The position numbers and the translations under genes were made by a program. Shown here piece by piece: positions 53,081 to 62,785 of a stretch of 64,000 nt of DNA. Where the stretch lies: NCBI RefSeq assembly GCF_963678635.1, contig NC_087065.1, positions 68,760,956 through 68,824,955 on the forward strand, given 5' to 3'. This DNA comes from Symsagittifera roscoffensis (taxonomy: Eukaryota; Xenacoelomorpha; Acoela; Convolutidae). The notes beneath the pieces were generated by a model that was not told the DNA's origin, made no database searches, and was given only the letters and a program-made list of their open reading frames with translations. Position 1 is the stretch's first letter. Each line of letters starts with the position of its first letter.

Positions 53081-54180
53081 AACGGGTTCCCGGTGGTGAC
53101 TTTCATTTCGTTTGAATCAGTTCTAATGATTTGATAAAGTCAGAACCATTGCCCCTGGCCTTGACCAGCTGGGGTGCAGATGGGAGGAACTTATTACCCT
53201 GAAGTTTTACGAACGCGATGCCGATGCACCCAGCAGAAAACCTTCGGTCCCACCAAGCCAGTCGCGTCAAAGACCTACCGGTACAAGTAAATTAGAGTCA
53301 TTGTTGTTGCATAGTCCTGGCAGTTTAAAAATTTTTAGAAATTACCTGGACTGAAAGCCCGAAAAACCACTTTATAGACCCTTAAAATCTAAGATCGTTC
53401 GCGTCACGAACAGCACGTATATTACGAATACGGGAAACGTTTTTCGAACGAATGACATAGCTCTCACAAACGGTCGGCAGATCCACCAGTGGTCCTCTTG
53501 TCGGACTCGGATACCCAAGAAGCAATATCACGAACTCAATCACACAGGAGGTCTCCTTGGTCTATGTCTACCCCTCAGCGGGCTCCGATGGTTACTTCAG
53601 CGCCTCTTCAGGGGCAATCGGCACAACACGTTCCTCAAACGCCTTAAACCCCATTGTACCCGTCTGTGCCTTCGGATTCGCCCATTGGAGGCCTAAACGC
53701 GTCCAACAGCTCGGTGGCAACTTTACCCGCTACCGACACGGCAGTCGCACGAACTCCAAATCTCCGATCTCGGTACGCCATTCCGGTGGTCCAGGACACC
53801 CCAGCGGAAACTCCAACTCCATGACCAGTTACGTCACAGGTCGCAAAACTAGGTCTTGCTCCTTCAGGGATCCCTAGCCACTCCGAACCACCACAGTCAG
53901 CGGTGCAGGACGATGTTGAGTCACAAACTTTTTCTTCTTCGAGTGCCAGGGCGTCAGGTCGAAACAGAAAGACGCCAGCTCTATACGGAAGCACAGCTCA
54001 CCACTCCATCACAGAAGTGGAAGAATCAGCTGCCTCTTCTCCACTGCCCGGTCAAATCGGAGACAGCTCCCCGGTCACCCCGAAGCGTCGCTTTATTCGA
54101 AGAAACGCCGAAGAGTTTGTTCAATCCAGTTCGCCGCCAAATAAACAATCTCCGAAAAGGATGGTTTTCAAAAATTAATC
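53081..54180 (+). pseudogene. Pro/Ser-rich C-terminal tail of gypsy pol
   Basis: After about 300 bases without coding signal, the frame 53557-54178 (with shifts) reads SPIGGLNASNSSVATLP, SQTFSSSSARASGRNRKTP and PVTPKRRFIRRNAEEFVQ, the disordered tail found after the integrase in this type of element. The stop at 54176-54178 is the probable natural end of pol. Confidence 0.55.
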
Positions 54181-54344
54181 AATCTGAGTGCAAAACTTCC
54201 TTCAAACTTTCTTTAAATTTCCTTGAAATTTTGTTTTATTGTTGTAGCTCCTGAATGTTAAAATCTTTCTCAAGCTTTTTGTTTCCCACCCAGGTGATCT
54301 TGTTATTTATCATACGTGTAAAAAAAATTTTGCGCCCCCGGGTA

Positions 54345-54687
54345 TGTCATGCCACGCATATTATATATCATGATTATACAATGCAAACATTGCTGCAGTT
54401 GTTACAGTGGCGCCAAAACGCCCACCAGTCGTGCTAAGTTATCTCACACGGTGCTAAACTTAAATTCATCTCTCTGTATCTCGATATACGATTCAGACTT
54501 ACTCTTACGATAGTCTAACAAAATCAACTCTATATCTTCCTCTACCCAATACACTTTGTAAACATAAAGTTAATTCTATTTGGGCTAAGTCTATTCTACT
54601 TCTATATACATACTACGGTTGTATATAACTATTTCAACTCTTCAATTTTACCGAGTTTTTATCAGTCCCTGAGTTCGGTAAATGTCA
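54345..54687 (+). repeat. 3' LTR of the intronic gypsy element
   Basis: 343 bp, TG…CA, followed directly by the target duplication CTACC. Shares its full length with the 5' LTR. Confidence 0.95.
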
Positions 54688-55000
54688 CTACCACAAATAA
54701 TCATCGGACAGGGTTGAGTGATATATCATATTGAAGCCCTTCCAGTCGTGATTCGATAGACTTCAAAAAACTTTTTAAAAACTTTCATAGTGTCCAGAAA
54801 AACCTGTTTGAAATTTTTTCAATTTTGTACTAATTTCGAGCTAATTAGTAAGGTAGTTAGTAATCGCAATAGCTTATTTAAGCTAAATTCCAGTCGTGAA
54901 AATGTAGTTTTGCTCAAGTAAAGGTAGTTCTTGGAGTTCTTAGGCGTAATTTTGGGAATCGAAGAAAAAAACCTATTTTTTGATAATCTTCTCCCATATA

Positions 55001-55396
55001 CAGGGGCGGATCTGAGATTTTCTCGTTGGGCGGAGGAGAGAGTGGGGCGGATTTTCAAAAAAATTGACATTCTGTCAACCTTTTTTTTTATCGACTAAAA
55101 TGATTTTTTGAGCTCAACCAAAGTGTTATAAAGACCCTATTCTGACCAAATTTTCTGCGTCGCCGGCCAATTTTTGAAAAAAGGCCAAAAAAGGCGTTTC
55201 TAAGCACATTTGCGCGCGCTCCCTACCAAACTTAGAATATTTTGGCATCGAAAATGCCTTACGAAAAATTTGAGGGCCAATCAGCCAAAAATGGATCTGT
55301 CAAAGTAGTACAAAGGGGGACCCTTTGGGTCGGCAGGGAGTCGAATTCCTGAAGGAGATGGGCCTCGCCCCCCCACCCCCACTAAATTCGCTACTG
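55001..55396. mobile_element. Small MITE, copy 1 (396 bp)
   Basis: Starts CAGGGGCGGATCTGAG and ends CTAAATTCGCTACTG (reverse complement CAGTAGCGAATTTAG), imperfect inverted repeats. Same family as 59422-59811, with which it shares GGGGGACCCTTyGGGTCGGC near its right end. No clear target duplication remains. It sits in intron 1 just upstream of exon 2. Confidence 0.75.
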
Positions 55397-55559
55397 ACAC
55401 TCACTATTTGATATTTGCTGTAGAGGAGGAAAGTAAATTTTTCAAAGTTCAATACTTACAGTTATTCAATATTTTTTAAACCAATATTTGCTATTGTTTA
55501 TTAATATCGTTATCAAAATCCACGGCGTATCTTCTAGTGTAATTTCTTCTATGATTCAG

Positions 55560-55723
55560 CATGGAATGTAAGAGTGAATTCAACTGTGCTTACTCGTGTT
55601 TCAACCGACAAGAATGGCCGAAGTTTGTTCCCATTGTGATCGGAGGGTTCGGCTGGATCAGACCGACCACACATCCTGTAGCACATTGCATCACATCCAA
55701 CTTCCAGTGTCTGGTATTAGAAG
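55560..55723 (+). CDS. TIR-RING-SAM-TPR gene, exon 2: second half of TIR domain
   Basis: The acceptor ATGATTCAG|C is followed by ATGGAATGTAAG in the frame demanded by exon 1. It encodes SMECKSEFNCAYSCFN (helix C with candidate catalytic Glu76), then strand D KFVPIVIGGFGWI and a strand SNFQCLVLE, in normal TIR order. The donor GAAG|GTACTG leaves phase 1. Two acceptors fit downstream: 56267 (preferred, gives a helix and then the RING) and 55761, after a 37-nt intron, which would give a 158-residue TIR-only product ending at TAG 55862-55864. The first option is preferred because it continues the fold and connects to the long ORF. Confidence 0.75.
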
Positions 55724-55760
55724 GTACTGCTTTTTCAAATTTTTGAAACCTTTTTTTCAG

Positions 55761-55864
55761 GATCAGCCAAAAAAAAAACAAAAAAAATCAGTTGCTACGG
55801 GCGTTGCACAGAAATGTGCCTCCACAATGATTTGAGAAAAGAAGTTTTAACAAAAAAAACTTAG
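55761..55864 (+). CDS. Possible alternative last exon (TIR-only isoform)
   Basis: The acceptor TTTTTTTCAG|GATCAGCC is excellent and in phase with exon 2. The exon would add a Lys-rich stretch then ISCYGRCTEMCLHNDLRKE and stop at 55862-55864. The C-terminal peptide has the look of a final TIR helix, so a short TIR-only protein is plausible. The implied intron is only 37 nt, short for most animals. Transcript data would decide. Confidence 0.35.
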
Positions 55865-56266
55865 AAAAACAAAAAAAATTATCTTTTATTTGAAATTTCA
55901 AAAAAAATGTCCAATATTTTGTCCAAAGGTTAACGGAATTAGGTTAACCAAAATAAAAATAAATAGCCGCTAATATAACGTTAATATGATGGTAGATTTG
56001 AACCTGATGTCAGCTTGTATTGAAACTTGCTAATTTCGTCTGAAACTGAAATTTTTTTAACAAGTCACGCCTGAAAGAGCGTGATTTTAAACAAATCACG
56101 GCGGATTATTTAAGGTAGACAAAACAAGCTGAAAAAACCACGCCCTATGCCAAAATTTCTTCCCGTCATTTTCCCGTCGGAACAACATCCCCTAAGCTTA
56201 AGCCACTAAACAACCCTTATTTATTGTATGCACCATGTGAATTGCATTACAAGTGTTTTTGTTTAG

Positions 56267-57629
56267 AAGATCCTTCAACATGGACCACGACCTTCGAGAA
56301 AATAATAGCTAAATGTGGAGCTATTGTTAAAGAAGCAAACCCATCGGCAAATGAAAGCGACCGCGACTTGACCGACAAGAATCCGAGTTCTCAGCTGGTG
56401 GAGTCGATAGCCTCATTTCTAACATGTGAGTTCTGTCAGAATATCTACGACGATCCGAGAGTTTTACCCTGCAACCACACATTTTGCCAGAAAGATCTGC
56501 TCTCCTGGGCTCAGACTAACGATCCGGAACCGTTCTCTTGTCCCAAGTGTAGAATTGAATCCTTGGTTGAAATCGAAGAGTTGCCTGTTGATATGAAGGC
56601 AGTTCAGATGGTGAAAGCGCATAAAATAATGCAGGAAAAAATGAGTTCACATCCAGCTAAAGAGGTAAGTGTTACGCCTGTTCGTCAAACAACAACTTTT
56701 ACTCCTAGACCAGCTCAAATTCAGACCCAGGTCAAGTTTCCCGAGGACTTGCAACAGTGGTTCGAATCCTACAAGATTCCTAAAGAATGCCAAGAGATTC
56801 TCTACGACGATGGATTTGACGCCATCAATTTGGTTTTGGAATTGACAATTGAAGACGTGGACAATTTGCCACTAGCAACAGGCCACAAAAGAAGACTTTT
56901 CAAATCTTTAAAGAGTTCACGCGGCGAAGGTGCTGAGGAACCGCAACAATCGCCATTCCGAGTTCGTAGCACAATTGTTCCGAGGTCATCACAGGTCGTC
57001 CAAGTACAATCAGCACACGCGGAGTACTCGATCGGGGAGTTCGAACTTTGCTCTGCGCAACTTGTTGAAGTTCTAGAACCCGAATTGGACCTCGGTGACC
57101 CGGAATGGTTATTGCTGGATAATATTTATGACGAGCGGGCTCTAAGCAGCGGCACTCATCCAGCCGATTCTCTTAAGTTTTGGGCTAGTTTTGCGCCAAA
57201 CGATCGCGAAGAATTCGTAACCAGAATAAAGTCTATGGGGGATAGTGTTGTGCGGCAAAGTGCTAATCTAGAACCAGCAGTGAAAAGTGAGAAATTAAGG
57301 AAAATCGCGATGGTCTTGTGCGATGCGGGCGAATATGAAGACTCTATTTTATTTTCGACCCATGCTGTTGAAAGTTTGACGAAACATTCCGAAGGCTATT
57401 TTGTAACGAGTGCTCTGCTATGTCTCGCGACGATGTTCAAGTTAAAGATGCCTCTTTATATCAAACAAGGCGATGAACTTAATGATGAGCTAAGCGATTG
57501 GAAGAATCTCGTTGAAAAAGTGGACAAAATCATCAAAGATATGAATGAGTGGGCAATCAGTCAAGCCATGTTGATGAAGCTGTATATTATGAAAGTCTTT
57601 TCGATTGACGCTGTGAAAGCGCGAGACAG
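56267..57629 (+). CDS. TIR-RING-SAM-TPR gene, exon 3: TIR last helix, RING, SAM, TPR-like start
   Basis: The acceptor GTTTTTGTTTAG|AA joins exon 2 in phase (Glu125). STWTTTFEKIIAKCGAIVKE (residues 128-147 of the spliced protein) can serve as the last TIR helix. A RING finger follows: Cys178, Cys181, Cys193, His195, Cys198, Cys216 and Cys219, with Asp201 in place of the usual sixth Cys (CNHTFCQKD). A SAM domain spans about 283-341 (DLQQWFESYKIPKECQE to HKRRLFKSLK). From about 450 there are helical TPR-like segments (MVLCDAGEYEDSILFSTHAV). The donor GACAG|GTTTGT leaves phase 2. RINGs typically recruit E2 enzymes; SAM domains oligomerise. The exon also stays open upstream to an ATG at 56224, so a TIR-less form starting there is conceivable. 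Confidence 0.85.
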
Positions 57630-58309
57630 GTTTGTGAAAAAAACTGAGAAAAAACAAATTTTTTTCTCAACAAGTTTTCTGTTTTTTTTCCATACGGGAA
57701 AATTGAATTAGATAAAAATAGTTGAATTAACAGTAAAATTGTATTAGAAGAAAATGAGTGTTCGGCGCCATTCAGTCTGAAAAAGGGGAAAAATCAGACT
57801 AGTTTTGCTCGACAACGGTTGAACGATGTCCGCTTTCAACTTTTTGAGTCGAACGATGTCTGTTTTCGACTTTGTTCGACTTTACCGGACATTGCTCGGC
57901 TTTGTTGGACATTGGTTCGTTTTTAATAGGCTGTAATATGATAACACACTTGACCCCCTTCGAGCTTTCTTTGGGGGTAGTCAAAATTGAGAAAAGAACT
58001 ATTCCTAGTTGATATTTCTTTGCCTGCAAAAAATTTAATGGTCTGAATCGGAAAAGTAAAACGTATTTGTAGTCATTTAAATTAATATCTACGTTCGTAA
58101 TGGTTATCTACGTCGGAACTTTAGTCGAAATAAAAATGGGAAGGGAAAAGAAAATTAAAAAATCAAACAAATTATCAAAAATAGAGCGAGGGAGGTTAGT
58201 AATCGTACTACTTTTTCTGCTTCAAAAGAATACAAGCTTATGGGGAGGGGACTAGTCTTTTTAAAGGTTGCGTTTTAGTTTTTAGACCAGATTGTGTTTT
58301 TATTTCTAG
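57630..58309 (+). other. Intron 3 of the TIR gene, 680 nt
   Basis: GT…AG bounded. It contains a small cluster of GTCGAAC/TTCGAC words at 57810-57905 and otherwise AT-rich sequence. No coding or RNA gene signal. Confidence 0.65.
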
Positions 58310-58874
58310 TGAAAGCCAGCTGGATGCAAATGCATCAATCGAGGCTGCCCGCGCTCTTTCCGAGAAACTTCCCGACAAGGGTCTCTTGGCCGAACTGGAG
58401 ATGACACATGGGAACATTCTAGATGGCAAAGAGGGCATTGAGAAGCTTCGGCTAGCCAGGAAACTCTGCCAAGAGTCTTACGGCGAGTTCAGTGCACTCA
58501 TGGCGCGTATATACTACAACACTGGCGTAATTCTGGAAGAAATGCGATTGAAAAAATTAGCCTACCAGTGTTTTAGACGAAACTGGCTCGTTCTCCGGCA
58601 AATATATGGCATTAATCACTGCGAAACGAAAAAAGCTGCTGAAGTTTTGACAGACGAAGATGACGTTTATTGTGGCATTGCGAGGGATTTGGGCGACTTC
58701 CTCCCCAATGATGACCATCTAGGTAGTGTAGATATGGATTATGTAGAAAGACTGAGGCCCTTAGACGACCTTGATTTGAGCCAAACTGACAACCAGGACA
58801 CAGAAGACGAAGGCCACGAAGAACAAGAAGAAGACGAGGAAGGCGAAGAAGAAGAAGAAGACGACGACGAATAA
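58310..58874 (+). CDS. TIR-RING-SAM-TPR gene, exon 4: TPR-like region and acidic tail
   Basis: The acceptor TTTTATTTCTAG|T completes the split Ser codon, and the frame continues ESQLDANASIEAARALSEKL. It encodes helical pairs spaced like tetratricopeptide or kinesin-light-chain-type repeats (GKEGIEKLRLARKLCQESYG, ARIYYNTGVILEEMRLKKLA, AYQCFRRNWLVLRQIYG), then a tail of about 35 residues that is almost pure Glu/Asp. Stop TAA 58872-58874. The same frame stays open for 22 more acidic and Lys-rich codons after the TAA, and the DNA is a purine-only tract, so the tail length may vary by replication slippage. Confidence 0.8.
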
Positions 58875-59421
58875 GGCGAAGAAGAAGACAAAAAAGAAGG
58901 TGACGAAGAAAAAGAAAAAGCACAAGAAGAATCATCAAGTTGAATATGTGTATCGTTAGCTCAAAACTATTGCATGGCTATTATCAAACATAAAAGGGGA
59001 TGAAAGCCGGTCTTTTCTATTATACGACTCAAATTTTGTGACCTGTCACGGAGCCGAATACCCGGATGGCCGAAAAATAAATTCGTTCCCGGATAGCCGA
59101 ATTTTTCATTCCCCGGATAGTCACTGGACATTACAAAAGCCATATTATTACATATCAAAAACATACTAAAAACAGACAAGTACTAATCAACATAATTTTT
59201 TCTCATTGTTTTCTTATTTCGAGTGCCCCTTCTCACCTACTAAAATTTAATAACATTATTTTTTTTTAATTTTTTTACAACCGGAGGTACTTAGTTTTAT
59301 CGGCTATCCAGGATTGCGATTTCGTCGGCACGCATCCCAAATTCGTCTTTTCGCTATATTGAATTTTCAATAAAAATACTTGATTCTGATTGGATTAAAT
59401 TAACAAAAGCAAAGATATGTG
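58875..59421. other. 3' flank of the TIR gene
   Basis: Purine-rich for the first 60 bases, then AT-rich. Possible polyadenylation signals AATAAA at 59075 and 59370 region (GAAAAATAAATTCG; CAATAAAAATAC) are compatible with the gene's 3' end. The words CCCGGATGGCCG, CCCGGATAGCCG and CCCGGATAGTC at 59060-59125 form a short degenerate repeat. Confidence 0.4.
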
Positions 59422-59811
59422 TAGGGGCGGATCTAGGATTTTTTAGAGAAGGGTCGGATTTTCAAAAAAATCGAAAATTTTGTCGATTTTTTTTAGGTTG
59501 ACCAAATTGACCTTCTGAGCTATCCCAAATCACTATACAGATACCATTTTGATCAAATTGTCAGCAAATTTTTGAGAAAAAAAAAACAGGCCAACAAAGG
59601 CGTTTTTATGCACTTTTTGGAAAATTTTGAGCAAAAAATTGCGTTTTTTCGGCGCGCGCTCCGCCTCGAAATAAGTATAGACGCCTTTAGAAAATTTTAG
59701 GGTCATTCTGCCAAAAATTGTTATCTCATAACAGTGGAAAGGGGGACCCTTCGGGTCGGCCGGGGGTCGAATCCGATAGGGGGAGAGGCGTCCCCCCTAA
59801 ATCCGTTACTG
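59422..59811. mobile_element. Small MITE, copy 2 (390 bp), hAT-like
   Basis: Starts TAGGGGCGGATCTAGGA (first base C to T compared with copy 1) and ends TAAATCCGTTACTG. Flanked by an 8-bp repeat with one mismatch, GATATGTG (59414-59421) and GATATATG (59812-59819), which suggests hAT-type mobilisation. Same family as 55001-55396. Confidence 0.8.
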
Positions 59812-59859
59812 GATATATGAATGGAGAACAACCGACTTTGTTGTGTGCGTTTGTTTTTT

Positions 59860-61100
59860 TTCTAGTAACCTTGACCTCTATAGCAACTATTTAGATAGAT
59901 ACCTGCCAGTCGTGTTTCAACCTAAGTCGATTGAACTTCGCGTCTCTTATTGATCTCTTAAACAAATGTCAGTTTTAATTCAACTTATTACTTTTATTCT
60001 TTTAACCTAGCTTAGTTTTCTTTAGTATACCAGTGGTATTGAAACACTTCTTATTATGGCGCAGTCAACTGATTCAAATCTGCGGAGAATTTCTGCCTTT
60101 TGGCCGAACTAAACTGTAGAACCACCCATCCAAAGGAAAAACGGATTGGTCAGTTCCACTTGGCCATCATCGCAAAGAGATTTTGGATATAGACAACCTG
60201 AAAGAACCATTGATGTCGGAAACGGAAATCACTATTTTAAAAGGCGCCCAGGATTCAGAAAATGAAACGCAGAAGAAAATCAGGGAGGCCAGAAACAAAG
60301 AAGTAAGGCAAGTCTACGAAAAATCGGATGACAAAAGAATCACGGAGGACAAACGAAAACTTGGTGGGATGAGGAGAAACGAAGCGGATAAAAAAAGTAA
60401 AATCAATCTTTTTCTTGGCCCTAGGAGCCGAGTGGAAACGAGTTTTTTCACAAAAGTATCCAAGGTTGAAAAGTGTATCCAGTTCCTCAAAGAAATTTTC
60501 AATCTTCTGGTAGCAGAATTTGTGAAACCAGCGAACATTACGTTTGAACAGTACAAGTTATTGAGCCGAAAACAGAAAGATAGAGAATTCTACGAACAAT
60601 TTTGGAGAGCGTTCTCAGATTTAGCGAGAGTTTGCAAAATAAGATTTAACACGGAACAGGAGTGGATAAGAGACGTATTCATATTCACTATGAGAATTTG
60701 TGAAATCCAACGGAGACTCTTATCGGAAACGCTTAATCCAGTGGATGCACTCAACCAAGCAAAAATCGACAAGAAAGAACAAAAAAAACAGGTAAATATC
60801 GGATTAGGTGAGGATGCAATTTCGAATATGAACATTACTGTGGATTACGAGTTCTTTCAGTAAGGTTTTTGAAACAGAATCTGCTCCATGAGCTAAAACT
60901 GGCAGACCCACAGTTGAAGATTCTACCCAAGGATAAGAATATCCGGGCACTATACTGCTGCTTGACTAAAGGTACAATAAATAAAAATCGGAAGAATTTT
61001 GGTCAAAAAACAGTCCAATGGATAGATTCCAGAAGAAACCACATTTATTAGTAGCACTGGACAAGAGAAAAACATCCTGGGAAACGACAACTTAACTCAA
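59860..61100 (+). mobile_element. Mag-like gypsy fragment A: 5' LTR end, leader and gag
   Basis: LTR-like sequence ending at 60056 (TACCAGTGGTATTGAAACAC, then TTATTA|TGGCGCAGTCAAC) followed by a gag start ATGGCGCAGTCAACTG. A small protease-side peptide (ELKLADPQLKILPKDKNI) is seen at 60869-61051 but pol is missing. Related to the element at 38250-41456 and to fragment B. Confidence 0.8.
60183..60863 (+). pseudogene. Gag frame of fragment A, 226 codons
   Basis: Contains ITFEQYKLLSRKQKDREFYE, QFWRAFSDLARVCKIRF, TEQEWIRDVFIFTMRIC and EIQRRLLSETLNPVDALNQA, the conserved capsid-C region of Mag-type gag. It starts at an internal ATG because a TAA at 60111-60113 closes the leader frame. The zinc knuckles are missing. 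Confidence 0.75.
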
Positions 61101-61189
61101 ATGCAGATTTATAATTAATTTTAATTTATAATTTATTTTATAATTTGCAGATTTATAATTAAATTAGCTTGAGAAAAAGAAAATAAAAT

Positions 61190-62560
61190 TTCTAGTTTAG
61201 TTTTTTTTTAAAATACCAGTGATATTGGAACACTTCTTATAATGGCACAGTCAACTGATTCAAATCTGCGGAGAATTTCTGCCTTTTGGCCAAACTATAC
61301 TGTAGAACCACCCATCCAATGGAAAAACGGAATGGTCAGTTCCACTTGGCCATCATGGCAAGGAGATTTTGGATAAAGACAACCTGAAAGAGCCATTGAT
61401 GTCGGAAACGGAAATCACTATTTTAGAAAGCGCCCAGGAATCAGAAAATGAAACGCAGAAGGAATTCAATCAAAAGTTTCTTTTTTTTATTTCAATCAAA
61501 ATTTTTTATCAGACAAATCTATTTTTTCTAAAACTATCATTGCTTTCCTTTTTGTCGAATTCAAAATAAGAAGATAAATCTGACTTTTTAGTCTCTCAAG
61601 CCTGAGAAAAAACTTTACGATTACCTTTACTTTCAGAAAAACAAGGCATTTCGTTTTAATTCGAAAACGACATTATGTCCCAAATCCATCAGAAATTAGT
61701 TGCAATGTACAAAGGGGAGTTAATTTTACCATCATCCGCATTAATGTTTACGGAACAATGCTCGAAAAAACTTCATCTGATGATGACAGACGAGCACAAA
61801 ACTCTCGAAGAAGTAAATAAGGCAGTAGAACAAGGAAGACCGCTGGACAAATTTTGTGCCTATTTGAAGACCTTCCAACGGGATATCCATCTGAAAGAAG
61901 GATTGTTATTCAATGACCACAAAATGATTGTTCCAGTAGCCCTTAGATCCCCGTTCATGACGCTACTACTTGAAACCCACCGGGGACAGTTCGGGATGAA
62001 AGCTTTGGCGGAGAACATATGATGGCCTCCTTCGTACCGGAGATTTTACCAACACGGTAAAAATTGCGCACAGTGTAAAAAAGCCATTGAGAATCTTGAA
62101 GTCATTTTGGGCTTGGCTAGTACTCAGAAATTACCAATTTTAAGAGAACCGAACGAGGAATCAAACCTGGATTTCGCAGGTCCGTTTGATAAATATTGGG
62201 CACATCAAAATATTTACTTTTGGATATAGATAGATTTCCTAAATATCATTCCGCCAAAGTGGCGAATAGTAGTTCAATACGTAAATTTTGACGGATTAAA
62301 TCAACTTACATGGATTCCTAAAACCAAACAGAGTGGACAATGGGTACTGTTTCCTTTCCAACGAAATTAAGAACTTCTGCCAGAAGAAAAAAAAATAATT
62401 TAATTTTATGTACCGTGGGAGATCACAGATCAAATGAAGTCGTAGAACGAATAATATTCACCGTCAAAGCAAAACTAATGGCAAGGTTGTTTAGAGAATC
62501 CAAGCCGACGCTAAATGCAGCAATCGGTAAGGTCATATGAAACCTTCGTTCAACGAAATA
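61190..62560 (+). mobile_element. Mag-like gypsy fragment B: LTR end, gag start, integrase
   Basis: From 61205 it repeats fragment A (TACCAGTGATATTGGAACAC, then TGGCACAGTCAACTGATTC), so the same LTR/leader occurs twice within 1.2 kb. After the gag start (to about 61470) there is a jump to integrase-side sequence: an upstream segment at 61675-62022 with LLLETHRGQFGMKALAENI, a zinc pair NCAQCKKA near 62067, NLDFAGPFDKYW with the first catalytic Asp near 62170 and EVVERIIFTVKAKL with the Glu near 62445. Most of gag, protease and RT is deleted. Confidence 0.8.
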
Positions 62561-62569
62561 ACCATCCAA

Positions 62570-62578
62570 GAGAGAGAG

Positions 62579-62610
<32 letters not shown>
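62570..62610. repeat. (GA)n microsatellite
   Basis: AG/GA dinucleotides with one interruption (TAC at 62580-62582), immediately after the integrase remnant. Confidence 0.9.
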
Positions 62611-62785
62611 CTCAAGACTGGGGCACAAGCGACGTTACGGAGGACGGCTATTTGGATGAGACCAAGCCTGACAATAAAGGTTACGAGAGCGACTCGAGGG
62701 ACAAAGCATTGCAGATCGCACCAGAGCTCCGGTGTTAAACCCTTTCACTCAAGGATAGAAATGGTATAAGAAGACCGTGAACAGA
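62611..62785. other. Short transition between gypsy remnant and satellite
   Basis: No coding or repeat identity recognised; leads into the first satellite monomer. Confidence 0.4.

Larger units (their letters stand above)
46122..54687 (+). mobile_element. Mag-like Ty3/gypsy retrotransposon with both LTRs, 8.57 kb
   Basis: LTRs at 46122-46475 and 54345-54687 are clearly homologous, start TGTCATGCCACGCATATTA, and are flanked by an exact 5-bp target duplication CTACC (46117-46121 and 54688-54692). The right LTR ends in CA; the left LTR's last bases are changed (TTA). TGGAACATTCAAC after the left LTR is the primer site. Inside, in order: gag, CCHC knuckles, protease remnant, RT, RNase H, integrase, a LINE fragment and a Pro/Ser-rich pol tail. 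LTR divergence is substantial (many substitutions and small indels), so it is not a recent insertion. Almost all coding parts carry stops except the integrase frame. Confidence 0.95.
44960..55559 (+). other. Intron 1 of the TIR gene, 10.6 kb, loaded with mobile elements
   Basis: Bounded by GTGAAC at the donor and ATGATTCAG at the acceptor. About 85% is accounted for by a complete-ended gypsy element (46122-54687) and a small MITE (55001-55396). Removing these leaves roughly 1.6 kb of AT-rich sequence with no coding signal. The gypsy lies in the same orientation as the gene. Confidence 0.65.

Noticed and set aside
58612-58938. Minus-strand frame of Leu/Arg-rich residues over the end of the TIR gene
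   Set aside because: It is the shadow of the GAA/GAC acidic tail on the opposite strand.
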